Counted from the stretch's first letter, positions 19,484 through 29,141 are shown. The stretch: DNA of 64,000 nt from Bosea vaviloviae (GCF_001741865.1 NZ_CP017147.1:1283501-1347500), one strand, 5' to 3'. The notes: generated by a model from the letters alone, not told the origin. Made by a program: numbers and translations.

Positions 19484-21529
19484 ATGAGCCGCCTCATGAA
19501 GAAGCTCTTTCTATTTCGGCTGCCGATCGCGACCCGCCTGGCTATCGTCGGGGTCCTTATCGTGGGCGCGGCGGTGGCCGCATCCGTCCTGGTTTCGATC
19601 CATGCCGCCGACAAGGCGATGCGCGAGCGGGCGCAGTCCAGCCTCTCGGTCAACATCAACCTGCTGCGCGATATCCTCGTCGCCAAGGGCGAGCCGAGGC
19701 TGGAGGGCGACAAGCTCTATTTCGGTGCTGAGCCGGTGAATGGCAATTTCGCTGCCGTCGACAAGGTCAAGGCGCTGGCCGGCAGCGTGGCGACGGTCTT
19801 CATGGGCGATGTGCGCGTTGCCACCAACGTGCAGAAGCCCGACGGCTCGCGCGCCGTCGGCACCAAGCTCGCTGCGGGCTCCGCCTATGACAGCGTGTTC
19901 AAGGATCGAAAGACCTATTCCGGCGCGGCCGACATTCTGGGCCTGCCCTATTTCACGATCTATGAGCCGATCATCCAGAAATCGAACAACCAGGTCATCG
20001 GCATCCTGTTCGTCGGCATCAGGCAGGCCGACTTCCTGGTCGTGATCGACGAGATGATCTGGGGCAACGTGATCGCCGGATTGCTGATCGCGTTGGTGGG
20101 CGGCGCCGTGCTGCTGCTGGTCCTGCGCCGCATGATGAAGCCGCTGGGCAGCCTGAAGGCGGCGATGCACCGGCTTGCTTCGGGCGATATCGAGGCGACC
20201 ATCCCCGTCATCCGCAGCCGCGACGAGATCGCGGCGATGGCCGATGCGGTCGGCGTCCTGCGCAGCGCCGCGATCGAGAAGGCGGCGCTTGAAACCGCTG
20301 CCGTCGCGCAAGCGCGCCTGATCGAAGACACCCGCCGCGCGACCGAAGCCGAGCGTCTGACGGGAGCACAGCAGCAGCTCGAGCAGGCGAAGGAGCTGGA
20401 GAATGTCGTCACGGAGCTGGCTCGCGGCCTCGCCGAACTGTCCTATGGCAACCTGACGCATCGCATCGAGATCGCGGTTCCGGCGGCCTATGAGCAGCTT
20501 CGCGACGACTTCAACACCACCGTCGATCGCCTGTCCTCGACGGTGCGTACGATCCAGACGACCTCTGCGGATGTGGGCTTGGCCGCCCGCGAGATCACCA
20601 TGGGTGCTGACGATCTGTCGAAGCGCACCGAGGAGCAGGCGAGCTCGCTGGAGGAGACCGCAGCCACGACCGAGGAGCTCGCAGCCTCGGTGAAGGCCTC
20701 GGCCCAGGCCTCGAAGAACGCCGCCGCGATCGCGACCGAGGCCATGCAGGCGGCGCAGACCGGCGGCACGATCGCGACCGAAGCCGTGGCTGCGATGGCC
20801 CGGATCGAGAGCGCCTCGCAGAAGATCTCCGACATCATCCGGGTGATCGACGACATCGCCTTCCAGACCAACCTCCTGGCGCTGAACGCGGCGGTCGAGG
20901 CGGCACGCGCCGGTGATGCCGGCAAGGGCTTTGCCGTCGTCGCCTCGGAGGTCCGCACGCTGGCGCAGCGTTCAAGCGCCGCCGCCAAGGATATCTCCGG
21001 CCTGATCTCGTCCTCCAACATGGAGGTCGATGCCGGCGTCAAGCTGGTGCGCCAGGCCGGCGACGCCCTGACCCAGATCCTGGCGGCCTCGCAGAAGGTC
21101 GCGGCGACCATCGCCGAGATCTCGGCGGCGTCTGGCGAACAGGCCAACGGCATCGACGAGATGAGCCAGGCTGTCGCCCATCTCGACGAGATGACGCAGG
21201 CCAATGCGGCGCTCTCCGAACAAAGCGCGGCCTCCGCCTCCTCGCTGTCCTCGCGCATCGGTGAGCTCAACAACCTCGTCGCGGCCTTCAGGACTGGCCC
21301 TGAGGCTGCAACCGGCTCATCGGCCAATTACGCCCCGGCCCCAGTGAGGGCTACAGCGTCCGGCACGGCTTCCGAGCCCGAGCGCCTGCGTAAGCTCGCC
21401 GAAGCCGCCTTCGGGCAATCCCGGGCGCAGGCTCCAGCCAGATCCGCTCCCGTCCCGGCGCGGGCCTCTGCACCGGCCAAGCGCGCCGTCAACGGCCGCG
21501 CCAATGACGCCGGCTGGGAGGAGTTCTGA
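19484..21529 (+). CDS. methyl-accepting chemotaxis protein with single-cache sensor domain
   Basis: A 681-residue transmembrane chemoreceptor. TM1 is at about 17-37. A periplasmic single-cache-like domain of about 150 residues follows ([14 protein letters not shown] to [20 protein letters not shown]), then TM2 near 190-212, HAMP and a coiled-coil signalling domain with the conserved tip [20 protein letters not shown]. The last residues GWEEF form a C-terminal pentapeptide of the kind that tethers CheR/CheB. The signalling half is almost identical to that of the receptor at 49868-51970. No che genes are nearby; it must use the chemotaxis core encoded elsewhere. Confidence 0.93.
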   Translation: MSRLMKKLFLFRLPIATRLAIVGVLIVGAAVAASVLVSIHAADKAMRERAQSSLSVNINLLRDILVAKGEPRLEGDKLYFGAEPVNGNFAAVDKVKALAGSVATVFMGDVRVATNVQKPDGSRAVGTKLAAGSAYDSVFKDRKTYSGAADILGLPYFTIYEPIIQKSNNQVIGILFVGIRQADFLVVIDEMIWGNVIAGLLIALVGGAVLLLVLRRMMKPLGSLKAAMHRLASGDIEATIPVIRSRDEIAAMADAVGVLRSAAIEKAALETAAVAQARLIEDTRRATEAERLTGAQQQLEQAKELENVVTELARGLAELSYGNLTHRIEIAVPAAYEQLRDDFNTTVDRLSSTVRTIQTTSADVGLAAREITMGADDLSKRTEEQASSLEETAATTEELAASVKASAQASKNAAAIATEAMQAAQTGGTIATEAVAAMARIESASQKISDIIRVIDDIAFQTNLLALNAAVEAARAGDAGKGFAVVASEVRTLAQRSSAAAKDISGLISSSNMEVDAGVKLVRQAGDALTQILAASQKVAATIAEISAASGEQANGIDEMSQAVAHLDEMTQANAALSEQSAASASSLSSRIGELNNLVAAFRTGPEAATGSSANYAPAPVRATASGTASEPERLRKLAEAAFGQSRAQAPARSAPVPARASAPAKRAVNGRANDAGWEEF

Positions 21530-21560
21530 GCGGCGAAACCACGCCCTCAGGCCAGCCCCT

Positions 21561-22226
21561 TCAAGGAACCCAGGGCTGCGAGGGCGGGACGGCAGGGAAG
21601 CTGTCCTCGATCACGCCGTAATGCGCATCGCGCGGGATATTGGCCGCTCCGCCCTGGATCGGCACGATATCCTGCGGACAGGCGGAGAAGGCGACCACGC
21701 AGTCCATATCGGCGCGCAGGCTCATGTAATCGCCCGCCCGGCCCGGTGTCGGCGCGGTCTTGAGGCTGCGCCCATCAGCCTGCACGGCGATGTTCATGAA
21801 GATATTGAACGAGGCCAGGATCGGCCGCGGCGCCGTCAGGCCGATCTCCGCGAGGCCTTCGAACATATTGTCCAGGCAGTTGCGGTGATAGCCTTGGACG
21901 CCGAGGCGGTGGTAGCGATGGCAGTCGCAGGCCGCCATGAAGGTGTCGTGGATACCGGGCGAGGTGTCCTCGACCAGCGTCAGGATCGGGTTGCGGTAAG
22001 TGCTGACGAAGCTGTCGCCGATGATCGGGTTGAGCCGCTGGCTCCAGACGCGGCTCGCCTCCATCGACATGTGCTCGTCGAGATCATGGCCGTTCCAGGC
22101 CCAGCAATCGACGACCTGGGTGCCATGGGTGTTGATCAATCGCACGGTCTGGCCGGCCTTGAGCCGGAGCGCCTTGCCATGGCCGGCGGGAATGGTCGTC
22201 AGCAGCAGGGACATGTTGCGCGTCAT
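21561..22226 (-). CDS. DUF1989 / urea carboxylase-associated family protein
   Basis: A 221-residue protein of the DUF1989 family. Recognisable segments are RLINTHGTQVVDCWAWNG, MSMEASRVW, ACDCHRYHRLG, NCLDNMFEGL and FSACPQDIVPI. Family members with solved structures bind metal through Cys/His residues and accompany urea carboxylase or other nitrogen-compound genes; the reaction is not well established. Here no urea carboxylase is near. Its ATG overlaps by four bases the stop of a truncated homologue directly upstream, which shows it was once the second gene of a pair. ATG 22214 is an alternative start. Confidence 0.85.
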   Translation of the reverse strand: MTRNMSLLLTTIPAGHGKALRLKAGQTVRLINTHGTQVVDCWAWNGHDLDEHMSMEASRVWSQRLNPIIGDSFVSTYRNPILTLVEDTSPGIHDTFMAACDCHRYHRLGVQGYHRNCLDNMFEGLAEIGLTAPRPILASFNIFMNIAVQADGRSLKTAPTPGRAGDYMSLRADMDCVVAFSACPQDIVPIQGGAANIPRDAHYGVIEDSFPAVPPSQPWVP

Positions 22227-22392
22227 TCCACCGTGAAATGCGCTTCGGTCGGCATATGGCCGACGCCGTTGATCGGCAGGATGTCCTGCGGGCAGGCGCT
22301 GAAGGCGATGACGAGATCCATCTCGGCGCGTAGCGCGACATAGCTGCCGGGGGTCGAGACCGGCGCTTCGAAGGAGAGCGAGCGGTCGGGCC
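22223..22392 (-). pseudogene. 3' relic of a second DUF1989-family gene
   Basis: On the minus strand the frame ending at TGA 22225-22223 reads LSFEAPVSTPGSYVALRAEM and then a segment containing AFSACPQDILPI and ending EAHFTVE. This parallels the C-terminal part of the intact neighbour (RAGDYMSLRADMD, AFSACPQDIVPI). The rest of the gene (about 150 residues) is missing; similarity stops near 22392, and a CTAG-type repeat begins about 80 bp further on. Its stop overlaps the start of the intact gene, as expected for the original two-gene operon. Confidence 0.75.
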
Positions 22393-22471
22393 TATGAGAA
22401 AAGCCGGCCCTTGTCCTCGCCCGGCCAGCTCTTCGCCAATCTCCTCATCGCCGCGCATGAGGGCGGCTTTG

Positions 22472-22511
22472 CTAAAGCGTTTTCGAGCGAAGTGGACGCA
22501 GCGGGTCCAAA
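22472..22511 (+). repeat. R2-type repeat fragment (copy a)
   Basis: Begins CTAAAGCGTTTTCGAGCGAA, the same start as the copies at 40913 and 60743, but only about 40 bp are recognisable. It lies between the DUF1989 relic and the dehydrogenase gene. Confidence 0.7.
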
Positions 22512-22523
22512 GCCTGGTGGCGG

Positions 22524-23537
22524 TCATCCAAATTGTTCAGCGTGGCGTTGCGAAACTTCGTGCAGGAGCGGCTCGCCCCGGTGGAAGCGCAAGACCTCGC
22601 TGATTGCAAGATCGGCAAGGCGCCGGGTCTCATATCCCGCAGCACCTGCGACATGCGGCGTCACGAAGGCGTTCGGGAGCGACAGAAGAGGCGAATCCGG
22701 AGGCAGCGGCTCCGGCTCGGTAACGTCGAGGATAGCGGATATGCGGCCATCCCGCAGGGCCGCGATGAGAGCCTGCTGGTCGACCAGGCCACCGCGCGCC
22801 GTATTTACGAGTGTTGCGCCTTGCTTCATGTGGGCGAGAAACGCGGCATCGACGATACCGCGCGTCTCGTCGGTCAAAGGGGCGTGCAGGCTGATCACAT
22901 CCGACAGCGCCGCCAATTCGTCGCGATCGACGAGGCGTATATTGGCATCCGAGAACTCTTCAGCATTGGCATATGGATCGGCGAGCAGCACCGTCATGTC
23001 GAAGGGCGACAGCAGACGTAGGAGCTCCCTGCCAGTGCGCGACGCTCCCAGGATGCCGACGGTTGGGCCGTAGTTTCCGGGCGTATCGGGCGCCGTCCAT
23101 GGATACCGGTGCGGCCGGCCCTTATCGCGATAGAATTCCCTGGTGGCCAGAACCTGCTTGTTGGCCCAGAGAATCGCTGCGAGCGCGTACTCCGCGACCG
23201 GCCGCGCATTTGCAGCCGCTGCCGAGGATATGCGAATCCCCCGCGACCAGAAGCACGGCGAGACGATCGGCTTCACGGCCGACCCCGTATGCGCGACGAA
23301 GCGGAGCTTCGGCATACGGTCGAGAAGTGGTTCGTCGAGGGGCGGGCATCCCCAACCCGCAATGACGAGCTCGATCTCGGCCAGAACCGAGTCCGGGAGA
23401 TCCCCGGGCGCGGCGGCCGGCTCCGCCGTCAGGAGGCGGAAGGCTGCGAGCCCGTTCCGCTGTGCGTCGCCCATCATGTCTGGCGCACGCACCCGGTCGT
23501 AGAAGAGCGCTAGCCCGGGCCCTGTCGCCGGCGTCAT
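22524..23537 (-). CDS. D-isomer-specific 2-hydroxyacid dehydrogenase family protein
   Basis: A 337-residue NAD(P)-dependent dehydrogenase that interconverts a 2-keto acid and a D-2-hydroxy acid. The Rossmann motif is GILGASRTG, and the catalytic triad is seen as Arg in NTARGG, Glu in LDVTEPEP and His in TPHVAGAAG. It is the last gene of the minus-strand arm of the IclR cluster and overlaps the isomerase gene by four bases. The substrate is unknown; a sugar-acid-derived 2-keto acid fits the neighbours. Confidence 0.9.
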   Translation of the reverse strand: MTPATGPGLALFYDRVRAPDMMGDAQRNGLAAFRLLTAEPAAAPGDLPDSVLAEIELVIAGWGCPPLDEPLLDRMPKLRFVAHTGSAVKPIVSPCFWSRGIRISSAAAANARPVAEYALAAILWANKQVLATREFYRDKGRPHRYPWTAPDTPGNYGPTVGILGASRTGRELLRLLSPFDMTVLLADPYANAEEFSDANIRLVDRDELAALSDVISLHAPLTDETRGIVDAAFLAHMKQGATLVNTARGGLVDQQALIAALRDGRISAILDVTEPEPLPPDSPLLSLPNAFVTPHVAGAAGYETRRLADLAISEVLRFHRGEPLLHEVSQRHAEQFG

Positions 23538-24370
23538 GCCGTTGCGGCCTTCAGCATCGCCCGCAGAGCGTCGCGCGAGCGCGCCAGCCCCTCCTCGGCC
23601 GGTGGAAGCTGGTCAGGAAACCATCGCCGCTCGTATTCGAGGCTGAGGCTGCCTCGATAACTGTCGCGCACCAGGGCGCCGATGATGCCGGGCCAGGGCA
23701 CGAGGCCGTCGCCCACCGCTACGGCGTGGCGTTCGCCGGCCTCGTCAAATCGAAAATCCTTGACGTGCACATGGCGTATCGGCCCCTGCAAGGCATATCC
23801 GTCCGGAAAGGCTTCGGCCTCCATGACGTCGAGATTAGCCTGGTCGTAGAGGATGCCGTAGGCCGGATGGTCGATCGCCCGCAGGGCCCGCATCGTCAGG
23901 CCCGCCGAAAGCGCCATCGTGTCCATGTGATTTTCCAGGCAGAGCGTGATGCCCTGCCGCGCCGCAACATCGCCGAGCTGCCGGCACGGCCCTACCATCC
24001 GCGCAAGAGCCGCTTCGACATCCTCCAGCGGCACTTGCGCGCCGGCGAAGATGCGCACGACCTCGCAGCCGAGCTCGGCGGCAAGCGCGATCACATGGCT
24101 CAGTTCCGCGACGGCTTGCTGCCGCGCGTCGGCGTCGACCGCGTTCATGCCCTTGGCATAAGGTGTCAGCGTCAGGATTTTCGTGCCGACGGCTGCAGCT
24201 TGCGCGGCCAGCCGGCGCGCATCGGCGAATGTGGCCTCGGGCGGCAAGGCACAGCGATAGCCGGCCTGGCAGATCAGCTCGACGCCGTCGAGGCCGAGCT
24301 CTTCGGCGAGTGCCAGCGCGCCCTCCGGATCACGGTCCGGACATGCCATGGAATGCATCAGGATGCGCAT
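23534..24370 (-). CDS. sugar phosphate isomerase/epimerase family protein (xylose isomerase-like TIM barrel)
   Basis: A TIM-barrel isomerase of about 278 residues. Typical segments are GLDGVELICQAG, LENHMDTMAL (metal-ligand Glu and neighbours), YDQANLDVME, RHVHVKDFRF and LSLEYERRWFP; the Glu, Asp, His and Glu residues in these form the family's metal site. The first in-frame ATG is at 24400, but MRILMHSMACPDRDPEGAL is the usual kind of N-terminus. Translationally coupled to the dehydrogenase downstream. Probably isomerises a keto-sugar intermediate made by the oxidoreductases of this cluster. Confidence 0.87.
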   Translation of the reverse strand: MRILMHSMACPDRDPEGALALAEELGLDGVELICQAGYRCALPPEATFADARRLAAQAAAVGTKILTLTPYAKGMNAVDADARQQAVAELSHVIALAAELGCEVVRIFAGAQVPLEDVEAALARMVGPCRQLGDVAARQGITLCLENHMDTMALSAGLTMRALRAIDHPAYGILYDQANLDVMEAEAFPDGYALQGPIRHVHVKDFRFDEAGERHAVAVGDGLVPWPGIIGALVRDSYRGSLSLEYERRWFPDQLPPAEEGLARSRDALRAMLKAATA

Positions 24371-24409
24371 CGCGTTTCTCATTTCACCGGATGCGGCCAT
24401 GCCGGCCGG

Positions 24410-25387
24410 TCATTGCCATTGGGGGACGCGCGCCTCGGCGCCGTCGGCCGCGGCCGAACGCTCTGCGGCATCGATCACGGCCTGGGCACGCAGCCCGTCG
24501 CGGCCCGTCACGGGGGGCGATTCGCGTGCCGCAAGGGCTTCCGTGAAGGCCTTCAGTTCCGCCGCAAAAGCATCGACCGGTGCAAGTGCGTGTGTCCGTG
24601 AGCCATCGGCTGTGACGGTGAGGAGGAGATCGGAGCGCTTGCCGAGAACATATCCGCGCTCGCCGACGATCTGGAATACGACGTCCTCTCGACCCGCCAC
24701 GTCGGGATAGTCAGCGAGATAACCACCCTGGATGCGGGCCTCGACGCGCTCGCCGAAATTGATGTCGATGAAGGCCTTGTCTTCGCCGGCGCGACCGATC
24801 TCGCGATCGGTCCGGGCGCGCACGGCGCAGGGGTCGGCATCCAGCACCCAGCCTGCGAGATCGATCATGTGCACGAGCATGTCCCTGAGCACGCCGATGT
24901 CGGCGTACCAGATCCGCTCGCCTGGTGGCGTGGGCTGGTAGAACGAGAACGTGGCGTAGCGCGGCCGCCCGATCAGGCCTTCGGCGATCAGCCGGCGCGC
25001 CGTAGCAAAAACCGTCTCGAAACGCATCTTGAAGCCGAAACCGAGCGCGAGGCCCGCAGCCTCCATGGCGGCGGCCATCTCGCGGCCCTCGTCGAGGGTC
25101 ACCGCCATCGGCTTCTCCAGGAAGACGTGCACGCCCGCCGCCGCGCAATCCATGACCGCGCCGTGGTGATGCGGGGTGGGGCTGCAGATGCAGGCGACAT
25201 GGATACCGCCCGCGCGCAGCAGATCGCGATGACCCTGATATGCCGCCCCGCCCGCCGCCACGGTACGCGCGCGTTCGAGATCCGGATCGCTCGCCGCGAC
25301 GATCTCATGGCCGAGTGCGGCCAGGCGATCGGCGTGGATGCGCCCGATCATGCCGCATCCGATGATCGCGATCCGCAACGGAACCAT
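24410..25387 (-). CDS. Gfo/Idh/MocA family oxidoreductase
   Basis: A 325-residue NAD(P)-dependent sugar or inositol-type dehydrogenase. The N-terminal Rossmann fold has GCGMIGRIHADRL and the signature Lys in FLEKPMA. The C-terminal half is the usual alpha/beta substrate domain (HMIDLAGWVLDADP supplies the conserved His/Asp region). It starts at MVPLRIAIIGCG, two bases after the permease stop. It should oxidise a hydroxyl of the imported carbohydrate. Confidence 0.92.
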   Translation of the reverse strand: MVPLRIAIIGCGMIGRIHADRLAALGHEIVAASDPDLERARTVAAGGAAYQGHRDLLRAGGIHVACICSPTPHHHGAVMDCAAAGVHVFLEKPMAVTLDEGREMAAAMEAAGLALGFGFKMRFETVFATARRLIAEGLIGRPRYATFSFYQPTPPGERIWYADIGVLRDMLVHMIDLAGWVLDADPCAVRARTDREIGRAGEDKAFIDINFGERVEARIQGGYLADYPDVAGREDVVFQIVGERGYVLGKRSDLLLTVTADGSRTHALAPVDAFAAELKAFTEALAARESPPVTGRDGLRAQAVIDAAERSAAADGAEARVPQWQ

Positions 25388-25389
25388 GC

Positions 25390-26244
25390 TCAGCCTTTCA
25401 CGGCCCCAGCCGTCAGACCGGCTGCCATGCGGTTCTGCACCGCGAGGAACAGGAGAAGCGTGGGAATGATCGCGAGCGTCGTCGCCGCCATCGCGGTTCC
25501 CCATTGGGCGAATTCGCCGCCGACGAGGCTGTAGAGGCCGACCGAGAGCGTACGCTGGTCGCCGGCGCCCAGGATGATCAGCGACAGCAGGAACTCGTTC
25601 CACGACGAGATGAAGGCGAACACCGCCACGGTCACGAGACCCGGTGCGACGAGCGGCAGGGTGATACGGAAGAACATCGTCAGGTTGCTGGCGCCGTCGA
25701 TCCGCGCCGCCTCCTCGAGTTCGACGGGCACGCGCCGAAAGAAGGAAATCAGCATCCAGGTCGAGAACGGGAAGGTGTAGGCGATGTGCACGAGCACGAG
25801 CCCGGCCTGCGTGTTCGCCAGCCCGACGAGATTGACGACCAGGAAGAGCGGGATCGCCACCAGAATGGGCGGAAAGATGTAGGCGATGAGCAGCAGCTTG
25901 GTCAGCGCACCCGAACCTCGGACCAGCCGGCGCGCCAGCACATAGGCCGCCATGGCGGCGATCGTCGTGCCGAGGATCGTGCTGGCCAGCGCGACGATGG
26001 CGCTGCTCTTGAGAAAGCTGAGGAACGGCGTGGAGGTGATGACGTCGCGATAGTTGTGAAAGCCGAGATCGTCGAGCGAGAAACTTGGCGGAAAGCGGTA
26101 GAGCGCCGCATAGCTCTTCAGGGACGAGAAGATCATCCAGGCGAGCGGGAACAGCGCCCAGGCGGCGAGCACTGCGAGAATAATGTAGGGCACGGCCAGC
26201 TTCAACAATGAGCCGGCGCGGGGGTGGGCAACGATGTCAGGCAT
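25390..26244 (-). CDS. carbohydrate ABC transporter permease, MalG/UgpE type
   Basis: A 284-residue inner-membrane subunit with about six helices (first PYIILAVLAAWALFPLAWMI). The EAA loop EEAARIDGASNLTMFFRITL is canonical for CUT1 sugar importers. It overlaps the MalF-type gene by eight bases. No ATPase gene is found in this cluster, so a shared MsmK/UgpC-like ATPase encoded elsewhere is needed. Confidence 0.93.
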   Translation of the reverse strand: MPDIVAHPRAGSLLKLAVPYIILAVLAAWALFPLAWMIFSSLKSYAALYRFPPSFSLDDLGFHNYRDVITSTPFLSFLKSSAIVALASTILGTTIAAMAAYVLARRLVRGSGALTKLLLIAYIFPPILVAIPLFLVVNLVGLANTQAGLVLVHIAYTFPFSTWMLISFFRRVPVELEEAARIDGASNLTMFFRITLPLVAPGLVTVAVFAFISSWNEFLLSLIILGAGDQRTLSVGLYSLVGGEFAQWGTAMAATTLAIIPTLLLFLAVQNRMAAGLTAGAVKG

Positions 26245-27181
26245 CGTCCTCCTCCCTGAGCAGCCGCAGGTAAAGCACGGTCGTGACGGTGAGGATGGCC
26301 AGCATCAGCACGGAAACGGCCGCCATCCGGCCGAGTTCGTATTGCGTCCAGCCGGTTTTGAACGCGTAGATCGGCAAGGTCGTCGTGGCATCGATGGGAC
26401 CACCGCCCGTCGTCAAATACGGGAACTCGAAATTGTTGAAGACCCAGATCGTACGCAGCGTCGCGAGCGTGGCGACGATGCCCTTCAGCCCCGGCAGCGT
26501 CACGTACAGGAACTCCTGCCAGGGAGAAGCGCCGTCCATACGAGCGGCCTCGTACAGCTCCTTCGGAATGGTCTGCAGGCCCGCGATCATGGCGACCATC
26601 ATGAAGGGGAAACCGAACCAGACATTCATGGCGATCAACGCCACCATCGCCGTCTCGGTCTCGCCAAGCCAGGCGTGCGGCATGCCGATCAGCCCGAGGA
26701 CCATCATGAAATAATTGGCGACGCCGTAGCTCGCATCGAGCATGTAGCGCCAGGCGAACGCCATGATGATCGCCGGAAAGGCCCAGGGCACGATCAACGC
26801 CATGCGCAGGAGCGATCGCCCGGCCGTGACCTTCTCGAGGCAAAGCGCCGCGACGAGCCCGACGAGAAGCTGGAGCGCGACCGACACGAAGGTCCAGACC
26901 AGCGTGCGAAACGTCGACGTCACGAATTCCGCGTCGGCCAGAACGAGGCGGAAATTCTCGAGCCCCGTGAACCGCCACCCCTCATAGATCAGATTGGCAT
27001 TGGTAAAGGCGGCGACGAGGTTCCAGACGACCGGATAGGCGACGATGCCGACGAGGCATAGCAGGCCGGGCAGGATGAACAGCAGCTGGAAGTGTCGGTC
27101 GAACGCCGCAAAAAGGCGCGTCGTCATGCGCTGGCCGGACGCTGATGCCCGATGATGTCCCGAGGACAAGGCGGTTACCAT
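26237..27181 (-). CDS. carbohydrate ABC transporter permease, MalF/UgpA type
   Basis: A 314-residue inner-membrane subunit. Its first helix is LLFILPGLLCLVGIVAYPVV, and the EAA loop reads YEAARMDGASPWQEFLYVTL. The start at 27181 is preferred because GGAAGG precedes it by five bases; ATG 27127 is the other option. Pairs with the MalG-type permease and the divergent binding protein at 29233-30543. Confidence 0.9.
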   Translation of the reverse strand: MVTALSSGHHRASASGQRMTTRLFAAFDRHFQLLFILPGLLCLVGIVAYPVVWNLVAAFTNANLIYEGWRFTGLENFRLVLADAEFVTSTFRTLVWTFVSVALQLLVGLVAALCLEKVTAGRSLLRMALIVPWAFPAIIMAFAWRYMLDASYGVANYFMMVLGLIGMPHAWLGETETAMVALIAMNVWFGFPFMMVAMIAGLQTIPKELYEAARMDGASPWQEFLYVTLPGLKGIVATLATLRTIWVFNNFEFPYLTTGGGPIDATTTLPIYAFKTGWTQYELGRMAAVSVLMLAILTVTTVLYLRLLREEDDA

Positions 27182-27278
27182 TGCCGCCTTCCGCTTCGCG
27201 CTTGTGGCTGGCACCGGTCCGACGACCATGTTCGGTCTGGCTTTGGGGCGCATTGCCCGCTTCTGGTGTCGGACACTC

Positions 27279-28214
27279 TCATGGAATGAGGCCAGCCTCG
27301 CGCCCGAGGCGCGCGATGACTTCGCGCTCCTCGCTTGAAATGCCGAGCTGCGGCCTGCGCACCGCCGCGTGATCGATCACGCCCTGCATCACCAGGAGCT
27401 CCTTCATGCGTGGTCGGAAGTCGCGGATCGGTGGGCGCCAGCAATAACGGGCGAGCGGCGCCAGCCGCGACCAGATCGCAAAGCCCTTCGCGGTGTCGCC
27501 GGCGCGATGGGCGCGCTGCATGTCGACCAGCTCGGCGACTGCCGTACCGGCAAAACCGATCAGCGCGCCGCCACAGCCCATCAACATCGCCTCATAGATG
27601 AACGTATCGCTGCCCGTGAGAATGCCGATCGGTCGTTCCAGGCGCGAAATACTTTCCACGGCCTGGATCGTCTGATTGGCGTCGAACGACGATTCCTTGA
27701 TCGCGATGACCTCATCGATGCTGGCGAGCGCCGTGAGCATGTCGCCGGAATAGTCCGGACCCCATCCACGCGGGAACTGGAATGCGATCAGCGGCACTCT
27801 GAGCGCCTGCGCGATGTCGCCATGGAAGCGGCGGATCATCTCCGCCGGGATCGGCGAGCCGATGAAGACCGGCATGGGCGGGAAGACGCAGAAGCCTTCG
27901 GCGCCGGCCGCCAGCAGGTCGCGGCCATGGGCGATCATCGCCTCCGTCGAGCCTCCGATCAGCCCGCTCAGCAGCGGCACACGGCCGGCATTGACCTCGG
28001 CGCAGACGCGCATCACCTCGACGCGCTCTTCGGCGGTCAGAGCGGGTCCTTCGGCCGCATCCATATTGACTGCGACCGCATCGGGCTTCTGCGAGACGAT
28101 CCAGTCGGTATAGCGGCGTAGCGAGGCCCAATCGATCGCGCCGTCCGGAAGCATCGGCATGAACGGCGCCGAAATCAGGCCGCTGAACGGGCGCGCGAGG
28201 CGGGAGGCGACCAT
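27279..28214 (-). CDS. dihydrodipicolinate synthase (DapA) family lyase/aldolase, atypical active site
   Basis: A 311-residue TIM-barrel Schiff-base enzyme. Lys173 in VIAIKESSFD is the expected imine-forming lysine. However, the position of the proton-relay Tyr (YNxP motif) reads AFQFP with Phe145, and the GTTGE-type loop reads MDAAEG (about 51-56). Members in catabolic operons are aldolases or dehydratases for 2-keto-3-deoxy sugar acids; the altered residues make the reaction here open. ATG 28214 is preferred because GGAG lies eight bases before it. First structural gene after iclR in the minus-strand arm. Confidence 0.88.
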   Translation of the reverse strand: MVASRLARPFSGLISAPFMPMLPDGAIDWASLRRYTDWIVSQKPDAVAVNMDAAEGPALTAEERVEVMRVCAEVNAGRVPLLSGLIGGSTEAMIAHGRDLLAAGAEGFCVFPPMPVFIGSPIPAEMIRRFHGDIAQALRVPLIAFQFPRGWGPDYSGDMLTALASIDEVIAIKESSFDANQTIQAVESISRLERPIGILTGSDTFIYEAMLMGCGGALIGFAGTAVAELVDMQRAHRAGDTAKGFAIWSRLAPLARYCWRPPIRDFRPRMKELLVMQGVIDHAAVRRPQLGISSEEREVIARLGREAGLIP

Positions 28215-28229
28215 CGATATCTCCAATGT

Positions 28230-29033
28230 TCAGGCAGTGGCCGCGCGGGCCAACGGAGAGAAGAAGTCGGAGCCGATGCTGGTCTGCGAAAGCTCTCGCG
28301 CCGCACCCACAAGGCTCTGAGACAGCTGGCGCATGCGCGTTTCGGTCAGGCGGAAGCTCGGGCCCGCGATGCTGACCGTGCCGATCGCCTGTCCGCTGGC
28401 CGACGACATGATCGCGCAGGCCATCGCCGAAGCGCCGACCGCGGCGCTTTCCACCACCATCGCGTAGCCATCGGCCCTGGTCTTGTTCAGCCGCCGCTGC
28501 AGAACGGCCACGGTGCGCGGTGCGTTGGGACCGTATTGCGCCGCATGCTCCAGCCCCGATGCAATCGCGATAGCCATCGCCTGCCGATCATCGAGCGTCG
28601 CGAGCCAGGCCTGCCCCGTCGCCGTGCAGAACAGGGTCGGATGCCCGCCCATCTCAGGATCGTAGCGCATGCCGGATCGCGCGCCCTGCGCCTTCGCAAC
28701 CCAGGTCATGGTGTTGCCGTCCACGACAGCCAGGCGCACGAGCTCGCTGCTTTCCCGCGCCAACTGGTCGAGCACGGGCTGCGCGACATCCACGACGCCG
28801 CTCGCCGCCAAATAGGAGAAACCGAGCGAGAGCAGCTTGGTGGTCAGCAGGTAGTGACCGGTCACGGGCTCCTGCCGCGTCAGGCCGAGTCGGCCGAGCT
28901 CGGAAAGCAGGCGATGCACCGCGCTTTTCGGGACTTCAAGTTCATCCGCCAATTGCTGCAGCGGCAGGCCGCTGCGCGCCGCACTCAGCAGTGCGAGCAG
29001 GTTGAAGGTGCGTTCCAGAAGACTGCCGGCCAT
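28230..29033 (-). CDS. IclR-family transcriptional regulator of the divergent catabolic cluster
   Basis: A 267-residue regulator. The N-terminal winged helix (about 4-60) reads LERTFNLLALLSAARSGLPL and then LADELEVPKSAVHRLLSELG. The ligand-binding domain contains DGNTMTWVAKAQG, the CTATGQAWLA segment and VVESAAVGASAMACAI. It is the first gene of the minus-strand arm and faces the binding-protein operon. Two copies of the same palindrome, one near its own start and one at the opposite promoter, are its likely binding sites. Confidence 0.93.
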   Translation of the reverse strand: MAGSLLERTFNLLALLSAARSGLPLQQLADELEVPKSAVHRLLSELGRLGLTRQEPVTGHYLLTTKLLSLGFSYLAASGVVDVAQPVLDQLARESSELVRLAVVDGNTMTWVAKAQGARSGMRYDPEMGGHPTLFCTATGQAWLATLDDRQAMAIAIASGLEHAAQYGPNAPRTVAVLQRRLNKTRADGYAMVVESAAVGASAMACAIMSSASGQAIGTVSIAGPSFRLTETRMRQLSQSLVGAARELSQTSIGSDFFSPLARAATA

Positions 29034-29045
29034 TGATTGATTCCT

Positions 29046-29056
29046 GAACTGAGTTC
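29046..29056. promoter_or_regulatory. IclR operator candidate 1
   Basis: GAACTGAGTTC, an odd-centred perfect palindrome 12 bases upstream of the iclR start. The identical 11-mer recurs at 29175-29185. Confidence 0.65.
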
Positions 29057-29141
29057 TAGAAATCCAGAACGAAGGCCACGTGTCAAGCAGGGAAGGATTC
29101 AGATTCTTCAGTTTTTACAAATCAGTATTGAATCTCGCTTG

